64,000 nt of DNA from Clarkia xantiana subsp. parviflora (GCA_036873135.1 JAPTYO010000015.1:15603683-15667682), one strand, 5' to 3'. Positions 12,894-25,475 are shown, counted from the first letter of the stretch. The notes: generated by a model not told the origin, from the letters alone. Made by a program: numbers and translations.

Positions 12894-13570
12894 TGATGGA
12901 TCAAGCTCTTCGGGGTTTCGATCTTGGCGGCCTTGCGTCAAGTCGTGATCCTTCTTTTACTCGTGTTCTGCTCTTCTCCTTGCTTACCTGCAAAAGGGGT
13001 AAGCTGGGGGAGTGTCCGGAGAACCCTCTCCGATGCTAAAATGAGAGTTCAGTTTGTAGAAAGATAAAACTAGAGAGAAGTCAGAGCACCAATATCAAGT
13101 AAAGAGCATAGTTGTAAATGAAGGGTATAGGGGGGGGGGGGGGTCCTATTTATAGAGTTTGAGATTTTGGCACCGGAGAGGCCCACATTTACGAGTGGGA
13201 CCCGTGTAAAAAGTATTACTAATATGCCATGCGCGTAACTCGGGTGTCAGTCACACGGGCGTCAAGAAACGGACGCGGTACGTGCCGACCCGTTAACATA
13301 GGACTAGTCCGGTATTGTGGTACCGGACTAGTCTAGTTCGGACTAGTCCCGCGTTGTGACAACGGACTAGTCCGGTTGGAACTAGTCCCGTGTTGTGACA
13401 CCGGACTAGTCTCGTGTGTCCGGGCTAGTTTGGTGTTTTTTTGCACCGAACTAGTCCGGTTCGGGAGGACTAACGCGTATTTTCAGAGGGTCTCGGCCAC
13501 TTATCATTTTTGGGTCGACGGTGCGACTGTGTCGAGCTTTAATGAGGTCAAATTGGGTGTATATCCATCA
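12894..13570 (-). repeat. Solo LTR of the TGATGGATATA family (minus strand, 677 bp)
   Basis: The ends are inverted copies of each other (tgatggat ... atccatca). On the minus strand it begins TGATGGATATACACCCAATT, matching the LTR starts at 43284 and 59301, and shares the ccttttgcagg and tctccg blocks near the 3' side. Flanks aaatc (12889-12893) and acatc (13571-13575) are a 4/5-matched 5-bp target duplication, so this is a solo LTR. It holds a G14 run near 13130 and a palindrome cluster at 13299-13470. Confidence 0.8.
13299..13470. repeat. Cluster of ggactagtcc palindromes inside the solo LTR
   Basis: Seven or so ggactagtcc/ccggactagtc motifs are separated by 15-30 bases, several flanked by complementary arms (accggactagt), so the strand can fold into strong hairpins. 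At the equivalent place the 43284 LTR has gatcgggtgg/ctaggggag palindromes and the 36-kb copy has tccggac arms. Confidence 0.8.
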
Positions 13571-13714
13571 ACATCAACAAAGAGAAACTATGTCATGCAT
13601 AAGATTTTTTGTATAGTCCATCGTCATTGTATTAATTGTACAACACAAGTTCATAACCAAAAAAAAAAAAAAAAAAATACACCATGCGTTTTGAAAGTAG
13701 ATGTTATAGGTAGT
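13571..13714. other. Short spacer with A-run
   Basis: Contains an uninterrupted A-run at about 13660-13677. Nothing else is recognised. Confidence 0.4.
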
Positions 13715-14305
13715 TGTTGGTATTTGGAATAAATGAACCGCCGTAATAAGGAGCCCGTTAATATAAGTCTAACGTCCTAAGTATAATTGGGTATGTCACA
13801 TTAGGGATTTAGGGCCAGGCCAAATTCTCAATGGATCATACGAGGCCCAAAATTGGGCCAATCCTATTATATGGTGCGGCCGAAATTAGTGAGTGGAGGC
13901 CTTAAGGGGTTTTGCTCAACACCTCTAATAAATAGGAGGTGTTAGAGATTTCTTTGGGGTTAATCAATTTCTCCCTTTTAGTAGTCACAAAGAAATCCTC
14001 TATCCCTAAATTACATAGGGTTCGGCCGAACCACCTATAGCATCATGAGGTGCCGAGTTGTGACAAGTAATTCATCTGGAGATCCATCAAGCAACCGAAT
14101 CGAAGAGGCTTTGCTGTGGAGACCATTGCCCCTAGATTGTTCTCTATTCAGAGTTCCCGCAGGACACTGTCCGGCAGATCGTGAACTCCCTCGTGACGAT
14201 CGTGGGCTACGGAAAGCAAAACTGGTATGTATTCCCTTTCCGCTGCGTAATTTGTTTACAAGCATGTGTCTAGATTTGATCCGTAATTGTACCCTACATC
14301 CATCA
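13715..14305 (+). repeat. Solo Copia LTR (591 bp)
   Basis: It starts TGTTGGTATTTGG and ends CATCCATCA. It aligns along its length with the element 1 LTR (2688-3287), including aggagcccgttaatataag, cggccgaa, aataaataggaggtgttag and ttccgctgcgtaat. The flanking pentamers gtagt (13710-13714) and ttagt (14306-14310) match at 4 of 5 bases. No internal region is attached, so it is a solo LTR. Confidence 0.8.
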
Positions 14306-14506
14306 TTAGTCTTACAGGCAAAAATGTCTCAGTAAGATTGATCCCACGGGAAGCCTTGCTCATACCACCCCGTGTAATATGAAAGAGTCTGTCAAATACA
14401 TCTGGATGGCCATAGTGAAACCGAAACCTGACATCAATCAAGTCCCATGTCAGTACATAAAAGATTGGTGGTGTTTGTGCATGGGCGGAGATAGAGAGTA
14501 CTCTAA

Positions 14507-15438
14507 GGGCACGTTTGATTGCCGGTATTGCGATATTCTAATACCGGTATTAGCTAATACCGTGTTTGTGTCAACTTGGTATTGGTATTAGCTAATACTT
14601 GGTATTAGCTAATACTCAATTATAGAAGGAATTTGGTATTAATTAATACCATCTAAAAGTAAAGCATTAGCTAATACCAATCTCCTAATTACCAATTTAC
14701 CCTTGTAATATATTGCAAACTCTCACTGTTTACATCGTAGTTTCGGGCCGGACCCCGTTTACATCGAAACTTCGGACACGGGTCGGGCCGAGTCATGTTC
14801 GGGCCGGGCTGGGCGGTTCGGGCTGGTCTGGGCAATTCAGGCTGTTCGGGTCGGGCTGGGCGGTTCGGGCCGGGTTGGGTCGTTCGGGTTGGGCTGGTCA
14901 GTTCGGGCCGGGCTGGGTGATTTGAGCTGGTCAATTCGGGCCGGGCTGGGTGGTTCGGGCCAGGCAGGTTAATTCGGGTCGGACTGTGCGGTTCGGGCCG
15001 GGCTGAGCAATTCGGGCTGTTCGGGTCGGGTTGCTTTATGTTGCTTTGGTTAGTTCGGGCTAGGCCCGGCTAGAACGAGCCGGGTCGGGCTAATCACTTT
15101 TTTCAATTGTTTTGTACTATTTTCTTTATATACATACATATTTATACATTAGCAAAAATATTTTTACTATTTATACATAAATTTGATTTTTTTTTATGAA
15201 AAATATTATTTTAAATAATTGAAGTTACTTTTTTTTGTTAAATTTTATCTTTGTTAAATTAATCATATGTAAAATATATCTTCATTGAAAATGCAAGTAA
15301 GGGTATTTAGATCTTTTAGTCATTGTATTAGGATTTAGGATATCCTAATACATGGCTCAATCAAACATTGTATTAGCTAAGCATGTATTAGCTAATACCG
15401 GTATTAGGATATCTCAATACCGGCAATCAAACGTTCCC
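14507..15438. mobile_element. Large PIF/Harbinger-type MITE (932 bp) carrying a GC-rich minisatellite
   Basis: Inverted ends of more than 50 bp (starting gggcacgtttgattgccgg, ending ccggcaatcaaacgttccc) are flanked by TAA at 14504-14506 and 15439-15441. The GGG..CCC ends with a TAA target are typical of PIF/Harbinger derivatives. The ends are themselves rich in ggtattagctaatacc sub-repeats. There is no transposase. The central 350 bases are an unrelated GC-rich repeat. Confidence 0.85.
14740..15095. repeat. GC-rich minisatellite (gggctgggcggttcggg units)
   Basis: About fifteen imperfect units of roughly 20 bases built from cgggc, gggctgg and ggttcggg. Composition contrasts sharply with the AT-rich MITE around it. 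Gly/Ala/Trp- or Pro-rich open frames on both strands (14713-14925 plus, 14689-14934 minus) follow from the repeat and are not genes. Confidence 0.85.
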
Positions 15439-15441
15439 TAA

Positions 15442-18074
15442 AGGTCTCACAAGAACGGGACATGTGGATCAAACGGGACCTGATATAAACCACGCCAAAG
15501 ATGAAACACTATAATATTTTGGTAATTGTCAATCAGTCGGAAAAACAAACACCTTCAAAAAAATCAACATGTATGAAGTCAGAGCTCTGTAACTCTCCAG
15601 TAAAGATGTGCTCACGAAAACCTAAAATTTTAGGGGTGTACACTATGATCTTCATTAAATTCTTCCAAAAGGTTGCGCATTTAAGCTTCTTCAAAAACTG
15701 AATAGAACATATATGTCATAGAAAGATCGTATTTAAGCTCACACACTTCTAGTTGAATGAAGCTATATGTAAGTATTTTCTCATCTTTGCCTCCATTTAC
15801 TTAATAATATTGCTCTCTAGAAGACCATTCGCATGGTATTCTACGTATGTAAAAGGAAAGTTCACCATGAATGTTCATTGTTCTATCCACATTGGCTTAA
15901 AATAAACGCACCAACGTTACCCTAAATCTTAATAGATAATTCTTGTCCGAACTTCAACACAGATTTGACTGAAATTTCGATTTTTCCCATTTCGTTTCAT
16001 CCAAGAAACAACCCTACCTCATAAAATTTATCTCCAGGATAACTACCTTGAAGATTGTTGCACCGGGCAATCTCTTCCAGGGCGATTAATGGTCTTACAG
16101 AACTCGCACATCTCTTCACTGAAAAACAGACCTTCAGTTTCACTGAGAATTCAAATGGTATTATTTCAATTACACTATTTCGTCTAGTACTCAAGAATAA
16201 AATTTCTGGACAAAAAATGATCAGCTAAGTATAAATGCAATTCAAACATAATAAAAGCATGAATAGAGAAAAGAACTCAATTTCTTTCCTTTCTTGATTG
16301 ATTAAATATGTTAAATTGATGCAAAAATAATCATAGGGAATTTCTATATATCATTAACCACACTGCATAACATACTGAAAATCTGGTATTAAGTCTCTCA
16401 AACGAAGGAAAATGTGAACTTGCTCACAACCCAGAACCTGGAGGACAAATACAGATGCCAAAATATCACTAACACATTGCTAACATGCTGATAATCTGGT
16501 ATCAAAATTCTGGAAAAAAAAAAACAATAAAATTGATAATAACCTAGAATTCAAAACGTGTAGTGAATAGATCCAGAATTCCAATGTCTCAAGTAATCTA
16601 AACAGCAACTCTATTTTTTTTTTTTTTGGTAAAAAACAGCAAATCATTATCTGTATTGAGTAGTAGTATCATAAATAAGCTTCATAATGCATATTACTTA
16701 AATTTGTAGAGTATTCATTCACCTTGGAAGTTATGATTGCCGGAAGTCACACCCGGAATAGCTGCATAGGACCAGAATGCCATCTATGTTGCTGCTTCCT
16801 ATATGCTTCGTACGACTCAGGAAGCTCGCAAACAACCTAAAACAATTAACATGATGATAATTGATTATGCAGTATTGAAACGTAGATTGAATTGTCTGCT
16901 GATATGTTATCAAAATTATGAATTTTTAAAAAAAAACTATAAAATTGATAACAACCTAGAATTCAAAACCTGTAGTGAATATGATCCCGAATTCCACTAT
17001 ATTTAATTTAAAAAAACCAACTACATTTAATCTAAAATCTTACCACCCTTCAGTTATGCTAATGTTCATGTTCTGTATCATAATTTCAAAGAGGAAGTCT
17101 ATCAGACACACATTCCACAAACAAACGATTTCCAAACGGAGTGGTCCAATTTGTATCGCAATCGATCTGCTGTCGACCCAATCCAAACTGAAGATGATTT
17201 CATCTCTTTGGTCTACTGCTGATGAAGTAATTTCAAGCGTAGGAAGGAAAATTGAGAGCTGATAAAGAGATTGCTAAGTTGAATTTCAAACGTCGTTTCC
17301 ATTTTTGTTTAATCCTCTTAAAAGGCGATTAAAACGAACAATTGATTGCTGTATTGAAACGTTGATTGAATTGTTTGTTGATCTGTTGCGATTCTGTTGC
17401 GTTGAAATTGAAGATGAGTGAGGAAAATGATGAACCAAAGAAGTGTGATAACCAAAGAAGCGTGAGGAAGAAACGGTTGACGTGCCGCATTCAGGTTTGC
17501 TCTCTTAATAAATTCCTCTTACTTGGCTATATAAATTCCAATTCATTTTTTATATCTACTTGACTATATAATATTTATATTCACAACTAACCAATATAAA
17601 AAAACTACGTGTCAACCCTGCATTAAATCTATCATAGTACTTTAATTATGATTATTTAAAAATAAGCAATCAAATTTTGAAGAAAATATCACATTTATTT
17701 TATAAAAGTGTTCATATGATGAATTAGTATAGTATAAATATTCTCTTATATATTTCTAATCTGAACATAATAAAGAAACATTAATTGAAAATGACAATAT
17801 TTAAAATTAACATTTTCTAAATTTCCGTTCAAATCTAGTATAATATTAGCAACATTACAATAATTATATTATATTATAATATATATATATATTACAAATC
17901 AGTAAAATATCTATAATTTACCATTTTCTAAAATAATATTCAAATCTAGAAATATATATATAAGCATTATGGAGTTGATTTTTTTTTTTTTATAGAAATT
18001 TGAGTATATATATATATATATATAATGTCTGCTAATCATATAAATAAATTTCTGATTTATACTATTAAATATTA
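15442..18074. other. AT-rich region with exon-like scraps and a 65-bp direct repeat
   Basis: A block at 16523-16580 (ataaaattgataataacc) recurs at 16937-16996. A SINE scrap sits at 15455-15486. At 17415-17492 a short open frame beginning MSEENDEPKKC ends at a good splice donor (cattcag/gtttgc), so it may be a captured first exon, unidentified. I see no complete gene. The region may be the body of a larger Helitron whose 5' part is the first H copy; this is inference only. Confidence 0.35.
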
Positions 18075-19069
18075 TTAATAATTAAGGATATAAACCTAGC
18101 TTTAATTTACAATAAGGTAGAAATATATATGTTTTCACAACTATTACATACAGTGATAAGGAATTCAAGGAGAAAGAGAAACCGATGTTGTAGAGAGCAG
18201 AAATAGAATGATAATACGGAAGGAAAGCTACATGTAGTTTAGAGATCAGTTCGGGAGATCAGTTCAAAACCCTAATTTCGATCAATTTGGCCTTTTCGAA
18301 TTTACCTTGCAGAGATGTGCTCCTTAGCTCTTTTGATGTTTCATATCTGTTCAGATCAAACAATAACCGATAAAAGCAAATGTAAACTGTTTATATTTGG
18401 TTGGTTTGATTTTGATATGTGAGATCCGCTTCTTATATTTTCATACTTTTATGTGATTGTTTTGGATTTACTTATGTGTTTGCAGCTTCGTCTTTGATCT
18501 CTTCTCCATTGCTGCATGTTCGTCTCTCGTCGCATGCTCGGATCTAAGTTGGCCCAGATCTTGATCACAAAAGGATTTATCATCATCTCCGGGTATCGAT
18601 TGTGGTCACTCCATCATCGACCTTCAAGGTACGCTCACTTTGTGTTGACCACCAGCCATCTCGCCACCGACCGCTTCAATCGGCCTCTCCGACGTCGATG
18701 AACAACTGAAATAGTATATATATCTTTATTGGAAGTAGAAAAGCCTCCATATCTTCATCTCTAGTAATCAATGTATCGGAGGCAATTAAAGAGAGAGGCC
18801 AAATGGTTGACGTCATCATTTTTTTTAAATGTGGGTTTAATTATGAGAGAGAGAATACTTAATTATGAAAGAGAATATAAAATAGTTACTAAAAAAAATT
18901 AAAATATATAAATGGTTGATTTGTCGCAATTTCATTAGATGGCTGAAGTGACGTGTCATTCTTAGAATGCATGTCTAACTCTCTCTCATGCTTACGTGGC
19001 GCGATGAAAATCTCCCACAAAGCTGTCGATAAAAATCACTTAGTCTCTTTCATATTGCTTTATTATATA
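18075..19069 (-). mobile_element. H repeat copy 1 (Helitron-like 5'-terminal segment)
   Basis: First of at least six copies of a repeat that on the minus strand begins with the Helitron-like TCTATATATATAATAAAGC and the phrase cgcgccacgt. Landmarks are the ttacaataaggtag block, a 61-codon plus-strand frame at 18516-18701 starting MFVSRRMLG, and the tail cacttagtctctttcata. The plus-strand frame is preceded by ttgcag and contains a possible donor (ttcaag/gtacg), so it looks like captured exon material. The copy is interrupted at 19069 by Helitron 1; its last bases resume at 22426. Confidence 0.65.
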
Positions 19070-21060
19070 CTAGGGGCTGACCCTGCGCTACGCGCAGGGC
19101 TTTCAGTTTTAACTGTTATTTGGATGAAAAAAAATAAGTTGTTGGTATTAATTGGAAGGTCGATTTTAATTGGTACCATTAGTCATGAAACTGGTCATGA
19201 AGATCTTCACAAATGTCACGGAGGCTTTGACATGGCTGCATAATTAACCCACAAAAGAGTTCATTGACACAAAATTAAGTTTTATAGAGAATTTGGCATC
19301 ACGGAATTACAAAAAAGTTATACATAAGGTATATGAACTCCATAAGTCTATTGTTAAAATGCACATCTTTTTTTGCAATAAGCAGCATACAATAAACAGT
19401 AAATCCTCTTTTCTACTGAAATGCAATAAGGAGTTGTTACTGCATTGCCTTGAAGTCATACATAGTACAGGAAAGTAACATGCTCCTTATGCAATGCATA
19501 ATAAACTAATAAGATACTTTTTTTTTTTTTTTATCAAGTTTCTGCTCCCAAAATGAAACAAAAGCTGATCATTCCTGTCCAATCAACAATAAATCTTTGC
19601 AACAGCAGAGTAGGGTAGACCATATCAAGCAGTGAATATGCCATAAAATTGAACATGAAACATTGATGGTGTAACAAAGTATTTGGACTATAATGTTTCA
19701 TTCTATACAATAATTCAGCATCGAGCTCAATTACTAAACACAACTCAAAGCATGAAAATAACACACACGTTTTGACATCAGTCCTTTAAGAAAATGTGCA
19801 GCCTCCCCATTCACTAACCTGGGTAACAAATATCAATTTCAAATTCAAGTTCTCAAGGAACATCTAAGCAGTCTTCGACATGGCACATGTAGACTCTTCC
19901 TCGCCCACTAACTTTTCAAGAGCTGCATCTCTCTTATTCTTTGAAAAAACTTCATCAATACCCATGTTCAAACAAAATAATTGCATATATGATCAAACAA
20001 TTGAAATGTTTAGCCCAAACAAATTTGAGCCTATGTCGCTTGTCTTTCATTGCTTTATCTACATTTTTTTTTCTCTCCATATATCTGAAACCAATTAAGC
20101 CTACCACCCATCATTCAATCCAATTAGACAATTCAGACAACAATCAAACATCGAGCATTTAACCCTTTAAAACTTAAATTGTTATATCTTTAGACGAAGA
20201 AAATAAAATCAATTCTAACTCCCACCATTCATTCAATCTAATTCGAAAATTCAGCCGAACAATCAAACTGATAAAATTTAATTCTTTAAAATTGAATTCC
20301 CTATTTGCCTAGACAAAGACATTGTAATCAATTCAATCCTTCAACTAATTACCTCAGATATGACGCCACTGTTGCAGGCGGCTGTACAATTTTCTCTAAC
20401 ATGTGTATCTAATTGGACAATTGAGACGGATAATCAATCAAACAAACAACGAAAAATAAAAACCATGTAACGTATGATTGGAGAAACGGTGAAACGTACT
20501 TGCTGCAGTTAGTTACCTGAAATTAAATCATGTTTGTTTCCATCTCTCTGTACAACTATGAAACTAAAGCAAGCTGTGACTGGCATATTATGTGTGTGAT
20601 CACATCACTGCCAGATTGCAACCTTAGATCTTCCTGCATGAGAAGTTTTACCTTCTTTATTCAACTTTTTTATAATTTAAACACCGAACAATAATCACCG
20701 CCTATAGATGAAAAGGGGAGGAAGCATATCTCAGACGGAAATTCAATTCCTACATATATGACTAAATGTGAAAAAACGCATATATTATGACTAAACTAAA
20801 AATGCAAATGCATTTAAGCTAAAGAAGAATAAAGTGACATTCAGAAAATATACTATTAGATCGAAAACTCAATAAAAAAAAAAAAAGATAGATGAATAGG
20901 TGAAACCATGGTTTATAGCTTGTAAACCATCATTACTCCTTAAATTTTGAAAAAAAACATATATGACTAAACTAAAAAAGCAACTTCCTTTAAGGTGCAA
21001 AAGAAGAATAAATTGCCATTCAAAATTAATTTTGCAAGATGATTAGGAAAATGAGAAAAA

Positions 21061-21178
21061 TTACCTAGCATCATCAGAAGCATCCTCATCAGAATGACTA
21101 CTTGAATCAGAATTATCTTTTTTTAGCATCACTTCTGCCTTCTTCTTGACTTTCTCTGTCGGTGTAGTGTTTGATATA
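21061..21178 (-). pseudogene. Captured exon fragment inside Helitron 1 (acidic, serine-rich)
   Basis: The minus strand reads a short open stretch with lysines followed by an acidic Ser/Asp run (SDSSSHSDEDASDD) and ends at a splice donor (gatgctag/gtaattt). This composition resembles nucleolar or nuclear proteins, but the piece is too short and too biased to name a gene. Another donor-like edge on the same strand lies near 20350 (atctgag/gtaatta). Both fit gene-fragment capture by Helitrons. Confidence 0.4.
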
Positions 21179-21730
21179 AGAGTTAATAATCATCGTACTT
21201 AAATTAAACATGGAAGTAAAATCATACCGAATTGCAGTCGATCGATCCAAGCTTCAATCCCCAACTCAAACACACACAGATCTAAAAATCACATCCTCTG
21301 AGATCAAGAAAGGCTATGCAATTAGTTATCTAAATATTCAAGATGAAGATGAATGAAAATGATGAATAAGTGAAGTGAACGACACCTGAATTTTCACAAT
21401 CCGCTATCTGATAATTAGAAACTCTTTCATTCCTTTCCACCCACGGAACACTTAATATGAATCAAGATCGCAACGGCATGGGCAGGATCATGCCCGATTT
21501 TGTCTGCTTAACCACAACCCTCAACTGATGGTGCTTATCCAAAATTCCAAACCTGATGAATCCGTGCAGCTGCTTGTGTAGATGCAATAAAGGGATATAA
21601 AATCGATTTGAGGCCCAAACTGGTCAAGAATTTGAATTCCTCTCAAAATCCAGAGGATACGATGACTGTTTGGAAGAGTACAGCGATGGTAATTCGTTAT
21701 CGTCGCCGGAAATCCTCGATGTTGTCCAGT

Positions 21731-22192
21731 ACATCACTCGCCGCCTAATCGCTCAGTCGCTACTATAATAGATGGGAAGAGGAGGAGATCTGATCCAAAA
21801 CGTCTGGAGTTGAAGATGGGAAGAGGAGATTAAATATAAAACAACCTCAGCAACACCTAATTAATATGAGGAGAGAGATATAGATGAAGAGTCGGTTGAG
21901 GAGGAGATCTGATATGAAACCGAAGAGCCGCTTGAGATTGAAACAAAGAAAAAGAAAGAAACATCACTGCGCCGCCTAATCGCTCAGTCGCTACTATAAT
22001 AGATGGGAAGAGGAGGAGATCTGATCCAAAACGTCTGGAGTTGAAGATGGGAAGAGGAGATTAAATATAAAACAACCTCAGCAACACCTAATTAATATGA
22101 GGAGAGAGATATAGATGAAGAGTCGGTTGAGGAGGAGATCTGATATGAAACCGAAGAGCCGCTTGAGATTGAAACAAAGAAAAAGAAAGAAA
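21731..22192. repeat. Tandem duplication, two copies of about 230 bp
   Basis: acatcact..cgccgcctaatcgctcag at 21731 recurs at 21961. The two units are almost identical apart from one added base, so the duplication is recent. Confidence 0.9.
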
Positions 22193-22440
22193 CATACGTG
22201 ATTGGGATCAGTTGTTGTCGTGGGTGTTTGGAGCGCCGTCTCTAGAAATTTGTTTAGGGAAGTGGGCCGAGTGGGTGGAATGTGTTAACGGGCCGAGAGT
22301 GGAGTTGGGCTGAGTGAAAGGTGTGGATATCTGCTGAGGTGGCACGCTGCTGTAGCTTCAGATTGCTGATGTGGCAGCTCCATGCTCAACCATTCTCTTT
22401 CCAGCTATTTTATATAATATATAGATATATAGATAAATAT

Positions 22441-23435
22441 AATTAATAATCAAGGATATAAACATAGTTTTAATTTACAATAACGTAGAAATATATATAT
22501 GTTTTCACAACTATTACATACCGTGATAAGGAATTCAAGGAGAAAGAGAAATCGATGTTGTAGAGAGCAGAAAGAGAATGATAATACTGAAGGAAAGCTA
22601 CATGTAGTTTAGAGATCAGTTCGGAAGATCAGTTTAGAGATCAGTTTAGAGATCAGTTCAAAACCCTAATTTCGATCAATTTGGCCTTTTCGAATTTACC
22701 TTGCAGAGATGCGCTCCTTAGCTCTTTTGATGTTCCATATCTGTTCAGATCAAACAATAACCGATAAAAGCAAATGTAAACTGTTTATATTTGGTTGGTT
22801 TGATTTTGATATGTGAGATCCGCTTCTTATATTTTCATACCTTTATGTGATTGTTTTGGATTTACTTATGTGTTTGCAGCTTCGTCTTTGATCTCTTCTC
22901 CATTGCTGCATGTTCGTCTCTCGTCGCATGCTCAGATCTAAGTTGGCCCAGATTTTGATCACAAAAGGATTTCTCATCATCTCCGGGTATCGATTGTGGT
23001 CACTTCATCATCGACCTTCAAGGTACAGTCACTTCGTCTTGACCACCAGCCATCTCGCCACTGACTGCTTCAATCGGCCACTCCGACGTCGATGAACAAC
23101 TGAAAGAGTATATATATTTTTATTATAAGTAGAAAAGCCTCCATATCTTCATCTCTAGTAATCAATGTATCGGAGGCAATTAAAGAGAGAGGCCAAAGGG
23201 TTGAAGTCATCATTTTTTTAAATGTGGGTTTAATTATGAGAGAGAGGATACTGAATTATGAAAGAGAATATAAAAGAGTTACTAAAAAAAATTAAAATAT
23301 ATAAATGGTTTATTTGTCAAAATTTCATTAGATGGCTGGAGTGACGTGTCATGCTTAGAATGCATGTCTAACTCTCTCTCATGCTTACTTGGCGCGATGA
23401 AAATCTCCCACAGAGCTGACATGGCACGATAAAAA
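22441..23435 (-). mobile_element. H repeat copy 2
   Basis: Nearly the same as copy 1, with the 61-codon MFVSRRMLR frame at 22910-23095 and a duplicated cagtttagagat near 22626-22655. The 5'-terminal part seen in other copies (tttattatatatataga) is missing: it breaks into the next repeat at about 23430. Confidence 0.65.
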
Positions 23436-23836
23436 TCTCCCCAGGTCGGAGCCACAGAGCTCCGATCGGAGCTTTGTGGGCCCAATCGGGGCCGCGGTTG
23501 TGCTAGCCGGAGTTGGCTGGTGGTCGTCGGAGCGGGTGGTGGTCGCTGGAGCTGAGTGGTGGTCGCCGGAGTTGGGTGGTGGTCGCCGGAGTTGGTGGTG
23601 GCATTAAGGGCATTTTCGTCTTTTCATTTAAGCATGTGAGGTTGAAGAATGTCATTTTTGGAATTTTATTTTATTTCTGGTCACATGTCAAGCACATGAC
23701 TAGTTTCCGTTAATTTTAACGGAAAAAACTAACGGAGACCTCTATTATCTACAAATCAAAACTTCAGACCTCTATTATCACCAATTTAAACTTCAGACCT
23801 CTCAAATTCACATCAAACTTCAGACCTCTCCCAGGC
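23436..23836. repeat. Dispersed repeat with ggtggtcgccgga units and a perfect-armed palindrome
   Basis: It contains a palindrome at 23453-23478 (core agctccgatcggagct), four to five units of a 20-23-bp gtggtggtcgccggagttgg motif (23515-23605), and a ttaattttaacggaaaaaac segment followed by three cttcagacctct units. I recognise no gene. The 66-residue frame at 23513-23713 follows from the repeat. Confidence 0.5.
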
Positions 23837-23885
<49 letters not shown>

Positions 23886-24086
23886 CTTTAGAGGTTAATA
23901 TACTATTGGAATGATTCCCAGAACATGATACAAATCTGGCACGACACAAATTCACATAACCCACACGAATTGCCAATCTATAGGTCTCATATTAGTAATT
24001 AATGTAAATCCTAAATATATATACATTAATAGCATCCACAAAGGTTTTACATATTTTCTATTCCTTAAAGGTTCTACGTAAGCTAA
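23837..24086. repeat. (TAA)n plus MITE-end module, copy 1
   Basis: A (TAA)n run (23837-23882) is followed by an aaactttagaggttaatat block and a gcatccacaaaggttttac MITE-like start, which stops at aagct where H copy 3 begins. The same module occurs at 25226-25475 and 29714-29960. Confidence 0.75.
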
Positions 24087-25076
24087 CCTAGCTTTAATTT
24101 ACAATAAGGTAGACATATATATGTTTTCACGACTATTACATACCGTGATAAGAAATTCAAGGAGAAAGAGAAACCGATGTTGTAGAGAGCAGAAAGAGAA
24201 TGATAATACGGAAGGAAAGCTACATGTTGTTTAGAGATCAGTTCGGGAGATCAGTTCGAAACCCTAATTTCGATCAATTTGGCCTTTCCGAATTTACCTT
24301 GCAGAGATGCGCTCCTTAGCTCGTTTGATGTTCCATATCTGTTCAGATCAAACAATAACCGATAAAAGCAAATAAAAACTGTTTATATTTGGTTGGTTTG
24401 ATTTTGATATGTGAGATCCGCCACTTATATTTTCATACCTTTATGTGATTGTTTTGGATTTACTTATGTGTTTGCAGCTTCGTCTTTGATCTCTTCTCCA
24501 TTGCTGCGTGTTCGTCTCTCGTCGCATGCTCGGATCTAAGTTGGCCCAGATCTTGATCATAAAAGGATTTCTCATCATCTCTGGGTATCGATTGTGGTCA
24601 CTCCATCGTCGACCTTCAAGGTACGGTCACTTCGTCTTGACCACCAGCCATCTCGCCACCGACCGCTTCAATCGGCCGCTCCGACGTCGATGAACAACTG
24701 AAAGAGTATATATATCTTTATTGGAAGTAGAAAAGCCTCCATATCTTCATCTCTAGTAATCAATGTATCAGAGGCAATTAAAGAGAGAGGCCAAAGGGTT
24801 GAAGTCATCATTTTTTTTAAATGTGGGTTTAATTATGAGAGAGAGGATACTTAATTATGAAAGAGAATATAAAATAGTTACTAAAAAAAAATTAAAATAT
24901 ATAAATGGTTGATTTGTCACAATTTCATTAGATGGCTGAAGTGGCGTTTCATGCTTAGAATGCATGTCTAACTCTCTCTCATGCTTACGTGGCGCGATGA
25001 AAATCTCCCACATAGCTGACGTGGCGCGATAAAAAACACTTAGTCTCTTTCATATTGCTTTATTATATATATAGAT
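24087..25076 (-). mobile_element. H repeat copy 3 (complete-looking)
   Basis: Runs from aacctagctttaattt to the minus-strand Helitron-like start TCTATATATATAATAAAGC. It contains the conserved MFVSRRMLG frame at 24508-24693. It lies at the aagct position of the flanking module; at 29955 the same module continues uninterrupted (aagctatttatgtg). Confidence 0.7.
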
Positions 25077-25222
25077 CCCACAGAGCTGACGTGGCAAGAT
25101 AAAAATCACTTAGTCTCTTTCATGTTTCTTTATTATATATATAGATAGATACATAGATTTTCGCTAGGCGGGGTTGAATTTGATGTCGATATAGAATCCG
25201 CAAACCCACTCATTTAGCTAAT

Positions 25223-25274
<52 letters not shown>

Positions 25275-25475
25275 CTTTAGAGGTTAATATACTATTGGAA
25301 TGATTCTCAGAACACGATACGAATCTGGCACGACACAAATTCACATAACCCACACGAATTTCCAATCTATAAGTCTCATATTAGTAATTAATGTAAATCC
25401 TAATATATATACATTAATAGCATCCACAAAGGTTTTACATATTTTCTATTCCTTAAAGGTTCCACATAAGCTAAC
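25077..25475. repeat. Partial H tail plus (TAA)n/MITE-end module, copy 2
   Basis: 25077-25145 repeats the last 70 bases of H. It is followed by tttcgctaggcggggttg (25159), a (TAA)n run (25228-25272) and the module described at 23837. Confidence 0.7.

Larger units (their letters stand above)
19070..22425 (-). mobile_element. Non-autonomous Helitron 1 (3,356 bp, minus strand)
   Basis: The 3' end is CTAG (19070-19073), seven bases from a perfect 8-bp hairpin (ccctgcgc-tac-gcgcaggg, 19081-19099). The 5' end on the minus strand is TCTATATATTATATAAAATA at 22425. Flanking host bases are A (19069) and T (22426), the Helitron target. Removing it rejoins tttattatata and tatatagata, which matches uninterrupted H copies at 25060-25080 and 25128-25145. 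No Rep/helicase frame is present. It contains splice-bordered exon-like pieces on the minus strand and a tandem duplication. Confidence 0.8.

Noticed and set aside
14689..14934. Proline-rich and glycine/tryptophan-rich proteins
   Set aside because: Produced by the GC-rich minisatellite; both strands are open for the same reason.
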